8,271 nucleotides of DNA. Origin: Halobacteriovoraceae bacterium. GTDB lineage: Bacteria > Bdellovibrionota > Bacteriovoracia > Bacteriovoracales > Bacteriovoracaceae. Shown piece by piece: positions 1 through 6,935 of this stretch (the first letter of the stretch is position 1; every line of letters starts with the position of its first letter). The notes beneath the pieces are model-generated. The model was not told the DNA's origin. It made no database searches and saw only the letters and a program-made list of their open reading frames with translations. Location of the stretch: the NCBI GenBank assembly GCA_018663815.1, contig JABJPQ010000674.1, forward strand, positions 1 through 8,271. Direction: 5' to 3'. The translations under genes and the position numbers were made by a program.

Positions 1-1121
1 TAAAAAACAACCTCTTCAAAAAGATCGTCTGATTCAATCGCATCTAGGATGACTTTTTTCTCGGGCAGCTTGTCCCCTAGATATAGAAGGCTCAACTTTA
101 TTCTTTTATAACGATAATGAATTTTTACCTCATCAATTTTAGAGTATTCCGCTGTTCCAATAATTTTTTCCAGTTTTTCGAGAACCTCTGTTCGAAGTGG
201 CAAAAGTTTGCTTTCATAGACTACATACTCTTGTCCAGTCTCGCGATCATCCTCAACATCTGTGTGTACAGTAACATCATAAACACTATCAAAAGCTTTA
301 ATAACAGTTTCTGCTGTCCATGTTGCAATCTCATGCCCCTCAGATACGGTAATATTTGGTGCAACTTCAATATTAACATCCAAGATCGCTTTATCACCAA
401 TTTTACGGCTGCGTAGATTATGCATTCCTTTTACACCGTCAATACTTTTAATAATGGCCTTGATCTCTTCACGCATTTCTTCGCTGACACTTGTATCAAG
501 TAGTTCATGTAAACTGTTTAAAATAAAATCCCAGCCAACCTTACCAATAAATAGTGATAAGATTACGGCCACGACGAGATCGACTTCCTTGTATCCATAC
601 AAAGAAAAAATTAATCCTACAAAAACAAGAATCGAAGAAAGAGCATCTGAGCGAGAGTGCCAAGCATTTGCGATGATAAGTTGTGATTTAATTTCCTCAC
701 CGATTTTTAAAGAATATCTAAATAACCACTCTTTGGATATGATTGAAATAAATGCCACAACGAGAGTTGGCCATTTCGGAATTTCTTTAACCGTCCCAGC
801 TAAAAAGAGTGAGATATTATCAATGGCCAAAAATATCGCAACAACAACCAAAACAATACCAATAACGATTGTTCCCAAGGTTTCAAAGCGTCCATGCCCA
901 TAAGGATGTTCATCATCAGGGTGATCGTGAGAGAAATTAGCCACGATAAGAACAAAAAGATCTGTTAAAAGATCAGATAACGAATGGATTCCATCAATGA
1001 TTAAGGAATGAGAGAAAAAAACTGTCCCTACAATAATTTTTCCCGCACTCAATACAACATCGACGATTGTACCGACGATCGTGACATTAATCGCTTTTTG
1101 TTTATTTAGTTCTAAGCTCAT
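1..1121 (-). CDS. Cation diffusion facilitator (CDF) family divalent metal exporter, C-terminus cut by window edge
   Basis: Reading the minus strand from the ATG at 1121 gives 373 uninterrupted codons to the left edge; the last two bases (TA) could begin a stop or another codon. CDF proteins are inner-membrane antiporters exporting Zn2+, Fe2+, Cd2+ or Mn2+ in exchange for protons. Hydrophobic segments lie near residues 11-35, 37-61, 80-108, 116-133, 155-175 and 180-200. The transport-site motifs are visible: HSLSD (H46, D50) in TM2 and HSRSD (H155, D159) in TM5. The DDEHPYGHGRFE loop (residues 69-80) matches the second metal site of FieF/YiiP. The cytoplasmic domain follows from about 205, with LRSRKIG (236-242) and VHTD (285-288), resembling the FieF C-terminal metal site. 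FieF-like proteins end near residue 300; this one has at least 85 more residues of unknown role. No Shine-Dalgarno precedes the start, but the ATG sits correctly ahead of TM1. HxxxD in both TM2 and TM5 suggests zinc-type substrates; that is inference. Confidence 0.93.
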   Translation of the reverse strand, partial: MSLELNKQKAINVTIVGTIVDVVLSAGKIIVGTVFFSHSLIIDGIHSLSDLLTDLFVLIVANFSHDHPDDEHPYGHGRFETLGTIVIGIVLVVVAIFLAIDNISLFLAGTVKEIPKWPTLVVAFISIISKEWLFRYSLKIGEEIKSQLIIANAWHSRSDALSSILVFVGLIFSLYGYKEVDLVVAVILSLFIGKVGWDFILNSLHELLDTSVSEEMREEIKAIIKSIDGVKGMHNLRSRKIGDKAILDVNIEVAPNITVSEGHEIATWTAETVIKAFDSVYDVTVHTDVEDDRETGQEYVVYESKLLPLRTEVLEKLEKIIGTAEYSKIDEVKIHYRYKRIKLSLLYLGDKLPEKKVILDAIESDDLFEEVVF

Positions 1122-1128
1122 GCAGCTG

Positions 1129-1139
1129 ATTATGGCATA
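1129..1139 (-). promoter_or_regulatory. Extended -10 promoter for the CDF gene, possibly giving a leaderless mRNA
   Basis: On the minus strand these bases read TATGCCATAAT: a TRTGn extended -10 element directly followed by the hexamer CATAAT (5 of 6 to TATAAT). No convincing -35 hexamer lies 16-18 bases upstream, which an extended -10 can tolerate. The hexamer ends only seven bases before the ATG at 1121, so transcription would start at or within a base or two of the start codon. This fits the absence of any Shine-Dalgarno sequence. The promoter lies just downstream of a terminator, supporting an independent transcription unit. Confidence 0.5.
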
Positions 1140-1145
1140 CAAAGC

Positions 1146-1179
1146 AAAAAAAAGGCCAGTAACTTAACTGACCTTTTTT
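1146..1179 (-). terminator. Rho-independent terminator of the lipoprotein operon
   Basis: On the minus strand GGTCAGT (1173-1167), loop TAAGTT, ACTGGCC (1160-1154) forms a 7-bp stem with one U-G wobble, followed by eight T residues (1153-1146). The stem is preceded by six A residues that can extend it by pairing with the T tract. On the plus strand the wobble becomes a C-A mismatch, so minus-strand use is favoured. It lies 27 bases past the metalloprotease stop codon and just ahead of the CDF promoter. Confidence 0.85.
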
Positions 1180-1200
1180 GACATATTCATCGTTTAATTT

Positions 1201-4200
1201 TTAGTAATTAGCCGCACTTTGATAATTTGGCATTCTTTTTAATTGAAATTTATAATACTCGAGAACTTGATCTGTTAGTGCTCCTTCAATATATCTTTCT
1301 AAAACTAAAATTGGTAATAAATACATAGGTGCATTCTCTTCTACAATAGGTGTATTTGAGATCCTTTTCCTTTGCTTCAAAATCTTTTTAAGTTCAACAG
1401 GTCCTTTAGCAAAGACTGCTAAAATAAGCTTTCCACTCTTTTCTCCAAATTTATTAATAACAGCATCAGTTTTTAAGCCTTGACCTTTAAGCGCATAACC
1501 TAAAATATTCTTTTGCCATTTCTCTGCAAGATTAAAAAATTCCTTATCCTCTTCGCTCATATCTTTGGGGGCTTTAGGATTCACTCTATTATTATAAACA
1601 GACTTAATCCTTTCAATATCCATACTATCAAAAATAGGTTTTGCTTGTATACTTGCAAGCATATTTTGTGCAATTGGGGTATTTCCATCTGCGATATAAG
1701 TTATATGGGTTAAGTCATCAAAATAATTAAATGTTTTACGACTTCTACTTTGAGGTAATGGAGTAACACTGCCAAATTTTTCTACTGATACAATATTTGC
1801 AGCTTTAAAAGCATTTAATCCATTTTCTTCACCATATTTCACACCAATTTTTGAAATTTGATGCATTAAAACTTCAACAAAACTAGATTTTCCACTTGAA
1901 TGCATACCAAGAGATTTTTTCATCCAATAGAATCTATCCTGAAGTTGATTTATTTTATAATCATCTCCAATAATATAAGGGACTTTAAAAATTACTCCAT
2001 TTTGCATTTTAAATGGTATCGGATCATTGATGGCTTCACCCATAGCGTAATGACTAAGAATGCTTCTAACCTCTTTCTGAATAAAAGGAATATCCACTAA
2101 TGCCATGTGATTAAGGTCCGTTGCTGATTTAGTACTTCTACGCTTAAAAAGATTTTTCATGGCCAAAAGTCGATCTGGCCATGTTCCAATCACGGCCCTA
2201 TCGGAGATGTATTTATAATTTGGATTCGTCCCTTTAAATCCATTTAAAAACTTCCCATTTTCTGCGAGAACCAAAAATCCCTTGGTTTGTACATCTTCTT
2301 GAACGGCCACATCAAAACAACTCGTTGGTACATGATCTATGGAACGTTTGATCTGCTGGTAGATCTCCGCTAATTTTGCATACTGTACAATGACTGTTGG
2401 CTTTGATTTTTTAACCAAAGCACAAATATGATCCGGTGTTTTCAATATATCAATAAAGAACTTGCCTACAAGTTTCATAGATTCAATACTTTTATTAATA
2501 GGAATACAATTCCAAGGATACCTTTTAACTCCTTTTTCATCACATCCATTAATCATATCAAAACGAGTATTATAGAATTCATATTCCTCAATAAGGTCTC
2601 TAATACTTCCAAATTCTTTATTTCTCCAAGTCATATAACTAGAAAGTATATTAGCTTTAAAGTCCAGCCTGCCATCTCTAAAATTACGGTATTTATACAT
2701 TCTTTCGTAATGCTCAATTTTATGTTGAGCAATTTCAAGCAGATTAGTCCCTTCATCAAAGCGATTACATTTAGAAGTCAGCCCTGCATTTTCATCAGTA
2801 CAAAATGCATAGCTCTTAACCGTAATTGTATCAACATATGTTTGTTTTTTATTCACGACACTCCAAAGATCTTTAGTCTCAGCTGGCGTAGCACCATTAT
2901 CTTCCAGCTTGTAAATATCTTTTTTAAGATCAAAAATTTCTTTCGTAAGACTCTGCTTGGTTTTATCAAATCGTAAAGCTGCAAGTTCTGTTTTAAGAGA
3001 GCTTAAGTTTTTTTCTAACTTTTTAAAAGACCCATCTTTTAGTTCGACTTCTCTAGCATAAGCAAATCTTAATGCGGCTACATCATATTTTCCCAAGGCT
3101 TTTAACTGATTGAGTGCGCTATATGAATAATCCATTACCGAGGAGTAAGCTGGTTGGTAGTTTAAGCCAAGTTCTTTAGCTTCGGAAATTGAAAAGAAAT
3201 TCTTCTTATCCGTAGATCCGGTAAAATTATGTCTTAAACCCAGGTTGTGTCCTAACTCGTGCACAAATGTGGCAATCCACGCTTTCCCGGCCATGATATC
3301 TGAGACTTCTTTTTGTTGTTTACTATCTAACATGGCCCACGGTTTAAGCGTTTTTTTGCTCGTTAAAATATCTGCAATCGCTAAAAGTTCTGGGTAAACC
3401 ACTTTTACTGTGCCACCGATAGGAAAAAATTCGGGTTGATGCTTATGCTTAAACCCACTTCCATATTCTTGAGCTTCCAATTGTAAGGTTTTTTTATCAA
3501 TGGCATCAACTCCATCAGATTCATCCTCAAGATCGATGGCTTCATCCTTACTTCTATGATTAAACTCATCATATCTTGCGTTCATTTTTTGATGCATTCT
3601 TTGATCCATCATCATTTGAAAATTTTCTTTACTCATTTTGTAGCTATGCTTTTCACTCGCAGTGCTTTCTTGCTCATAAACTTGTGAATGATCTATCAGC
3701 TCTTCTTTTGATACTTTTGCTGGTGTTGGATCCGTTTCTTTAACCGCTTCTTCTTCAGTCTTTTTTGCCGTTGCAAAATAATTTGCAAGATCAGTTGGTA
3801 AAGATGCACCTAAAGCCTGGGCAGAAACGGTAACTTCTGTTGCCATATATTTGGGTTTAGCTTCTTGATATTTTTGTTCCGTCAAGTCGACTGCTGCATT
3901 ATATGATCTTCTCACTATTTGTTTAAGCATTCCGCCATACATATTAATATGCGCCTGAACTATTTCTCCAGTATAGGGATTTGTTACAGTAGGCCCATAC
4001 CCAAGTAAACCATTTGCCAAGGGATCTTCAATTAAAACAATTGTGTTGTAACGTAAATCTCCTGGTCTTTTTTCCTTACCTTCAGCTTGCTCTTTAACCA
4101 CCATTTTAAAAGGTGTTTTAGCTGCTGCGAGACCTTTATTAATCATTTCAACTGATTTATGAGTAGCATCCAGATAGACCTTGTTCTCTGGTTTGCTAAA

Positions 4201-5097
4201 GTTTTGACTTAAATAATAGACAAGCTCATTATTTTCTCTATTGGGTGCCCACCTATTAAGTAAAGCTGAATATACTTCTCTTTGATCATCAAAATTATCA
4301 TTAAGCTTTTTATCGACATCCTTAAAAAATCCAAATTTATCATGATCTGCAATAGGATAATCTACAGCTACATAATCCGAAGTTTTAATTTTATCTAACT
4401 CAACAATAGAGTAGAAAAATCGTACTTTAAAAGAAGCACTTTCTAACTTCCAAGTATCAAAGTTCATACTTTTGCGAAAACATCGCCAAGAACTTTTTGT
4501 TCGATATGATTTTTCTAGCTCAATATTGATAACACCATCTGAGATTTCATAATCAACGAGTTCTACTCCTTGAGGCTCGATACAATTATTACCATTGATA
4601 TTTTGGGTATCCAAAGAGTTAAGTTCTGTAACCCTTAATTCTCTAAAATTGGGTTCAAAGTAGTTTTTTTCGTGCCACTCTAACTCTTCATTTTCTTCTT
4701 GTTTATTTGTACAATCACCATATTCATCTTCCTCACAACGATAGGCTAAATGCTTACCTGGAATAGTTAACACGGGTGAATCATTGAGTTCATTGTCGGC
4801 AAAACGTTCGTCTCGTTCAATTTCAACAACTTCTAAACCATCTTCCACCCATTTAAGTTTAACTACTTTTTCATCTCCTTGAACAAAAGGAGCAGCCGCA
4901 GCTACTTTTCTCGGAGTTCCCATGGTCATTGGTACATAGAGATACTTGATCGCAAGACCTGTCTTAGCATCATGAGTTTTAACGATACTTTTCCCCCCAA
5001 CTCTCGGAGATGTATAAACTTTATCCTCAGCTCTCTCTTGAGCACAGCCAATAAGTAAGCCAATAGCTAAAGAAATAAGTCCTAATGTTTTAATCAT
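1201..5097 (-). CDS. Large zinc-dependent metalloprotease lipoprotein (Met-zincin / DUF4953-type)
   Basis: A 1298-residue protein with a lipoprotein signal peptide: hydrophobic core at residues 4-17 and lipobox LIGC, with C18 the predicted lipidated cysteine. The catalytic zinc motif HELGHNLGLRH spans residues 613-623 (H613, E614, H617, H623), and SVMDY supplies the Met-turn at M655, 32 residues later. Upstream GYGPTVTNPYTGEI (366-379) and downstream GKYDVAALRFAYA (669-681) resemble conserved stretches of Met-zincin/DUF4953 proteases, from memory of the family. A charged region at about 440-560 contains a Met-rich segment (M495-M497) and acidic runs; 687-735 looks coiled-coil. The mature chain has ten cysteines besides C18, compatible with disulfides in an exported protein. 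The function of residues 780-1298 is not recognised. The start is fixed by AGGAGG at 5107-5102. It is the second gene of an operon, eight bases after the beta-barrel lipoprotein gene. It probably degrades proteins at the cell surface or in the periplasm; the substrate is unknown. Confidence 0.87.
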   Translation of the reverse strand: MIKTLGLISLAIGLLIGCAQERAEDKVYTSPRVGGKSIVKTHDAKTGLAIKYLYVPMTMGTPRKVAAAAPFVQGDEKVVKLKWVEDGLEVVEIERDERFADNELNDSPVLTIPGKHLAYRCEEDEYGDCTNKQEENEELEWHEKNYFEPNFRELRVTELNSLDTQNINGNNCIEPQGVELVDYEISDGVINIELEKSYRTKSSWRCFRKSMNFDTWKLESASFKVRFFYSIVELDKIKTSDYVAVDYPIADHDKFGFFKDVDKKLNDNFDDQREVYSALLNRWAPNRENNELVYYLSQNFSKPENKVYLDATHKSVEMINKGLAAAKTPFKMVVKEQAEGKEKRPGDLRYNTIVLIEDPLANGLLGYGPTVTNPYTGEIVQAHINMYGGMLKQIVRRSYNAAVDLTEQKYQEAKPKYMATEVTVSAQALGASLPTDLANYFATAKKTEEEAVKETDPTPAKVSKEELIDHSQVYEQESTASEKHSYKMSKENFQMMMDQRMHQKMNARYDEFNHRSKDEAIDLEDESDGVDAIDKKTLQLEAQEYGSGFKHKHQPEFFPIGGTVKVVYPELLAIADILTSKKTLKPWAMLDSKQQKEVSDIMAGKAWIATFVHELGHNLGLRHNFTGSTDKKNFFSISEAKELGLNYQPAYSSVMDYSYSALNQLKALGKYDVAALRFAYAREVELKDGSFKKLEKNLSSLKTELAALRFDKTKQSLTKEIFDLKKDIYKLEDNGATPAETKDLWSVVNKKQTYVDTITVKSYAFCTDENAGLTSKCNRFDEGTNLLEIAQHKIEHYERMYKYRNFRDGRLDFKANILSSYMTWRNKEFGSIRDLIEEYEFYNTRFDMINGCDEKGVKRYPWNCIPINKSIESMKLVGKFFIDILKTPDHICALVKKSKPTVIVQYAKLAEIYQQIKRSIDHVPTSCFDVAVQEDVQTKGFLVLAENGKFLNGFKGTNPNYKYISDRAVIGTWPDRLLAMKNLFKRRSTKSATDLNHMALVDIPFIQKEVRSILSHYAMGEAINDPIPFKMQNGVIFKVPYIIGDDYKINQLQDRFYWMKKSLGMHSSGKSSFVEVLMHQISKIGVKYGEENGLNAFKAANIVSVEKFGSVTPLPQSRSRKTFNYFDDLTHITYIADGNTPIAQNMLASIQAKPIFDSMDIERIKSVYNNRVNPKAPKDMSEEDKEFFNLAEKWQKNILGYALKGQGLKTDAVINKFGEKSGKLILAVFAKGPVELKKILKQRKRISNTPIVEENAPMYLLPILVLERYIEGALTDQVLEYYKFQLKRMPNYQSAANY

Positions 5098-5101
5098 CCT
5101 T

Positions 5102-5107
5102 CCTCCT
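5102..5107 (-). promoter_or_regulatory. Shine-Dalgarno of the metalloprotease gene overlapping the upstream stop codon
   Basis: The minus strand reads TAGGAGGAAGGATG, with AGGAGG at 5107-5102 and the ATG at 5097. The TAG that ends the upstream lipoprotein gene (5108-5106) shares its last two bases with the start of this perfect ribosome-binding site. A ribosome terminating there would cover the next initiation site, which suggests translational coupling. The AGGAGG-to-ATG gap is only four bases, so the downstream GGAAGG part may also contribute. Confidence 0.8.
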
Positions 5108-6143
5108 AAAATAATAAACCAACGTTCAAATAATACTCAATGGTATCTCGATCATAAATGACAACACTATCGTCTGGACCAGTTTCGCGTTCAACGACTG
5201 AACCGCCTTGCACACTGCCAGCACCTATTGATAGGCCATTTTTAAAACTACGTGTAATATCTATAATTGAATAATAAGCAGGGTTTTTTCTACGCCCTGA
5301 ATATGACCATGCCGTCGAATAAATGATCAGAGGTGAAATGGCCCAATTTTCTGCAAAACTATATCTAGCTCCATAAAATTGTTTGATTTTATATTCATTA
5401 TTTGTTTTATGATTTCTCGTTGTAGTGTGTTGGTGAAAGCTTTTGACAAACTTAGGTGTGTAACTAAGGCTAAACTTATCATTCATCTTAAACGCTAGTG
5501 TTGTACCAAGTTCAAAACTCACTAACATTTCCGTTGCTCTTTTACTTTTTTTACTCGTTGGTAGAACAGTTCGAAATGATGGCGACAATGTCAGATCTTT
5601 TGAAAGCTCCCAACCTTTTTTCTTAAATGTAATTTGAGTATCGGCCAACTCATCTGCATAAGAATCAGTTAAGTCTTTTGTTACTTTTAAACGAAAAAGC
5701 GCACTATACTCACTATTCATTTGATAGGTAAGTTTATACTCAAAATCGGAGTCATAACCTTTTTCATCACTGGAAGTGATATGATTATTCGTATTTAAAC
5801 CAGCAGATATTGATTGAGTTATTTTTTTATCTTCAACCTTGGTTTCATTGGTTGGAAGTTTAATTTCTACTTTATTTACAGCGGCTTGTGAGATGGTGAT
5901 TTTATCTTTTAACTTAGCCTTCTTTTTTAGCACCTTCGTCACCACAACAGGTTTACTTTTTATGATGACCGCTTTTACGGTTTTTTTCTTTTTAGTCTGA
6001 ATAGGTAGAATCGGTGTAATGGTAGGCGTAATCACTTTCACAGCTTGAATTTCAATTCTTGCGCTGTCTTCGATCTGCTCGTTAAAACATCCACCGAGTA
6101 AACTCGTTAGTAAGAATGTCAAAAGAGATCGATTCAATAGCAT
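5106..6143 (-). CDS. Lipoprotein with basic tether and outer-membrane beta-barrel-like domain
   Basis: A 345-residue protein not recognised as a named family. A signal peptide (hydrophobic residues 7-16) ends in lipobox LGGC with C19 as the predicted lipidated cysteine. Residues 34-105 are a low-complexity tether rich in Lys, Val, Ile, Thr and Pro (KKKK at 51-54, KKK at 73-75). From about 130 to the end the sequence has alternating polar/hydrophobic strands typical of a beta-barrel, for example YKLTYQMNSEYSALFRLKV (136-154), MLVSFELGTTLAFKM (206-220), FSLSYTPKFVKSF (224-236) and YYLNVGLLF (337-345). It ends in Phe, the usual last residue of barrels inserted by BamA. The ATG has GGAG at 6152-6149, five bases upstream. 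It is the first gene of the operon with the metalloprotease, so it may act with it at the outer membrane. Alternatively the barrel-like part could be a soluble beta-sandwich; function is unknown. Confidence 0.8.
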   Translation of the reverse strand: MLLNRSLLTFLLTSLLGGCFNEQIEDSARIEIQAVKVITPTITPILPIQTKKKKTVKAVIIKSKPVVVTKVLKKKAKLKDKITISQAAVNKVEIKLPTNETKVEDKKITQSISAGLNTNNHITSSDEKGYDSDFEYKLTYQMNSEYSALFRLKVTKDLTDSYADELADTQITFKKKGWELSKDLTLSPSFRTVLPTSKKSKRATEMLVSFELGTTLAFKMNDKFSLSYTPKFVKSFHQHTTTRNHKTNNEYKIKQFYGARYSFAENWAISPLIIYSTAWSYSGRRKNPAYYSIIDITRSFKNGLSIGAGSVQGGSVVERETGPDDSVVIYDRDTIEYYLNVGLLF

Positions 6144-6198
6144 TTTTTCTCCATGTAAGAAAGCGTTGCATCAAATTCCATTTTGACTATAGTGTCTA

Positions 6199-6226
6199 AT
6201 TATGCAATATCAGTGACAATTCTCAA
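6199..6226 (-). promoter_or_regulatory. Predicted sigma-70-type promoter of the lipoprotein-metalloprotease operon
   Basis: On the minus strand TTGAGA (6226-6221, 5 of 6 to TTGACA) is followed after a 16-base spacer by CATAAT (6204-6199, 5 of 6 to TATAAT). Transcription would begin near 6192, giving a leader of about 50 bases before the ATG at 6143. The predicted start falls within the 8-bp palindrome ACTATAGT (6186-6193). No competing promoter of equal quality is visible nearer the gene. Confidence 0.55.
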
Positions 6227-6241
6227 TACTAACGGTAATAT
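6213..6241 (+). promoter_or_regulatory. Predicted sigma-70-type promoter of the PAP2 gene
   Basis: GTGACA (6213-6218, 5 of 6 to TTGACA) is followed after 17 bases by TAATAT (6236-6241, 4 of 6 to TATAAT), giving a start near 6248 and a leader of about 27 bases. An alternative pairing is TTCTCA (6220-6225) with TATACA (6243-6248), also 17 bases apart. Either -35 element overlaps or abuts the -35 of the divergent operon promoter (6221-6226), so the two directions may compete for RNA polymerase. Confidence 0.4.
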
Positions 6242-6274
6242 TTATACATACAAATGAACTAAAGTACTGAAATT

Positions 6275-6910
6275 ATGGAAAAAATAATATTAAACAGAGT
6301 TGTAACTCACCGAAATAAGAATGTAGTCATTCCCATGCTTACTGGTATCTTTTTGGCCCTTTATTCATTAACGGGGTCATTAAGCTACCAACGAGGCGTC
6401 GTACTCGTAATGCCCGAGCTGGAACAGGCCATCCCATTTTGGACCTGGACCATATGGATTTACATCGTTCTCTACCCAGCTTTTCTCGTTTGGAGTCTTT
6501 ATACTTATAAAGATACGGCCAATATGAATAAAACGACTTATGGATTTTTGCTTTTAACATTTATCTCTTGTACTTTTTTCATGCTTTTTCCTACGATTTA
6601 CCCGCGGGAGTTTTTTCCGTTACCTCATAACGACGATCTCACCACGCTTATCTTTAGGGCCATGCGTGCAGCTGATAAACCCAGTAATTGTTTACCTAGT
6701 TTACATGTTGGACTTTGCTATACATTTAGTTATGGTTTTTATCAGGAATCGAAATCGAAATTTTGGATAGCCATTTTCATTTCTACTCTCATCGCGATTT
6801 CAACTTTGACCACTAAGCAGCACTATATTTATGACATTGTTTTGGGGTTTCTGTTAGCGAGTGGGATTTATTGGTTTTTTCAAAAGTTTACGGATATTTC
6901 AGATAAATAA
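6275..6910 (+). CDS. PAP2-superfamily membrane phosphatase or phospholipid headgroup transferase (AUR1-like motifs)
   Basis: A 211-residue integral membrane protein with about five or six hydrophobic segments (near 17-36, 54-77, 88-107, 143-155, 163-178 and 186-203). The PAP2 C2 motif is present as PSLH (141-144, preceded by SNCL), with H144 the probable general acid. The C3 motif is STLTTKQHYIYD (176-187), with nucleophile H183 and partner D187. PSLH in place of PSGH and the TKQHYxxD form are typical of the AUR1/inositol-phosphorylceramide synthase-like branch (PAP2_3). The C1 motif KxxxxxxRP is not obvious; FPTIYPRE (105-112) occupies the equivalent place. It is likely to dephosphorylate a lipid phosphate or transfer a headgroup at the inner membrane; substrate cannot be told. 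The start at 6275 has only a weak upstream AAAG; the next in-frame ATG (6335) has no better ribosome site and would cut into TM1. It converges with the acyltransferase gene, 25 bases away. Confidence 0.88.
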   Translation: MEKIILNRVVTHRNKNVVIPMLTGIFLALYSLTGSLSYQRGVVLVMPELEQAIPFWTWTIWIYIVLYPAFLVWSLYTYKDTANMNKTTYGFLLLTFISCTFFMLFPTIYPREFFPLPHNDDLTTLIFRAMRAADKPSNCLPSLHVGLCYTFSYGFYQESKSKFWIAIFISTLIAISTLTTKQHYIYDIVLGFLLASGIYWFFQKFTDISDK

Positions 6911-6913
6911 TTA

Positions 6914-6926
6914 CGACTCTAAGTCG
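6914..6926. terminator. Small hairpin between convergent genes, weak candidate terminator
   Basis: CGACT, loop CTA, AGTCG forms a perfect 5-bp stem centred in the 25-base gap between the PAP2 stop (6910) and the acyltransferase stop (6936). On the minus strand it is followed by the AT-rich run TAATTATTTAT; on the plus strand there is no U tract. It may help end transcription from the right-hand gene, but the stem is short. Confidence 0.3.
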
Positions 6927-6935
6927 ATGAGAGCT

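Noticed and set aside
117..903. Plus-strand open frames at 117-416 and 454-903
   Set aside because: Both lie antisense to the CDF gene, whose transport motifs are unmistakable; their translations are low-complexity and have no family features.
1513..2976. Plus-strand open frames at 1513-1713, 1900-2100 and 2428-2976
   Set aside because: They are antisense shadows of the metalloprotease gene, rich in Ile/Phe/Asn from AT-rich complement, with no recognisable domain.
6339..6560. Minus-strand open frame inside the PAP2 gene
   Set aside because: It is antisense to a gene with intact PAP2 motifs and has no ribosome site or domain signal of its own.
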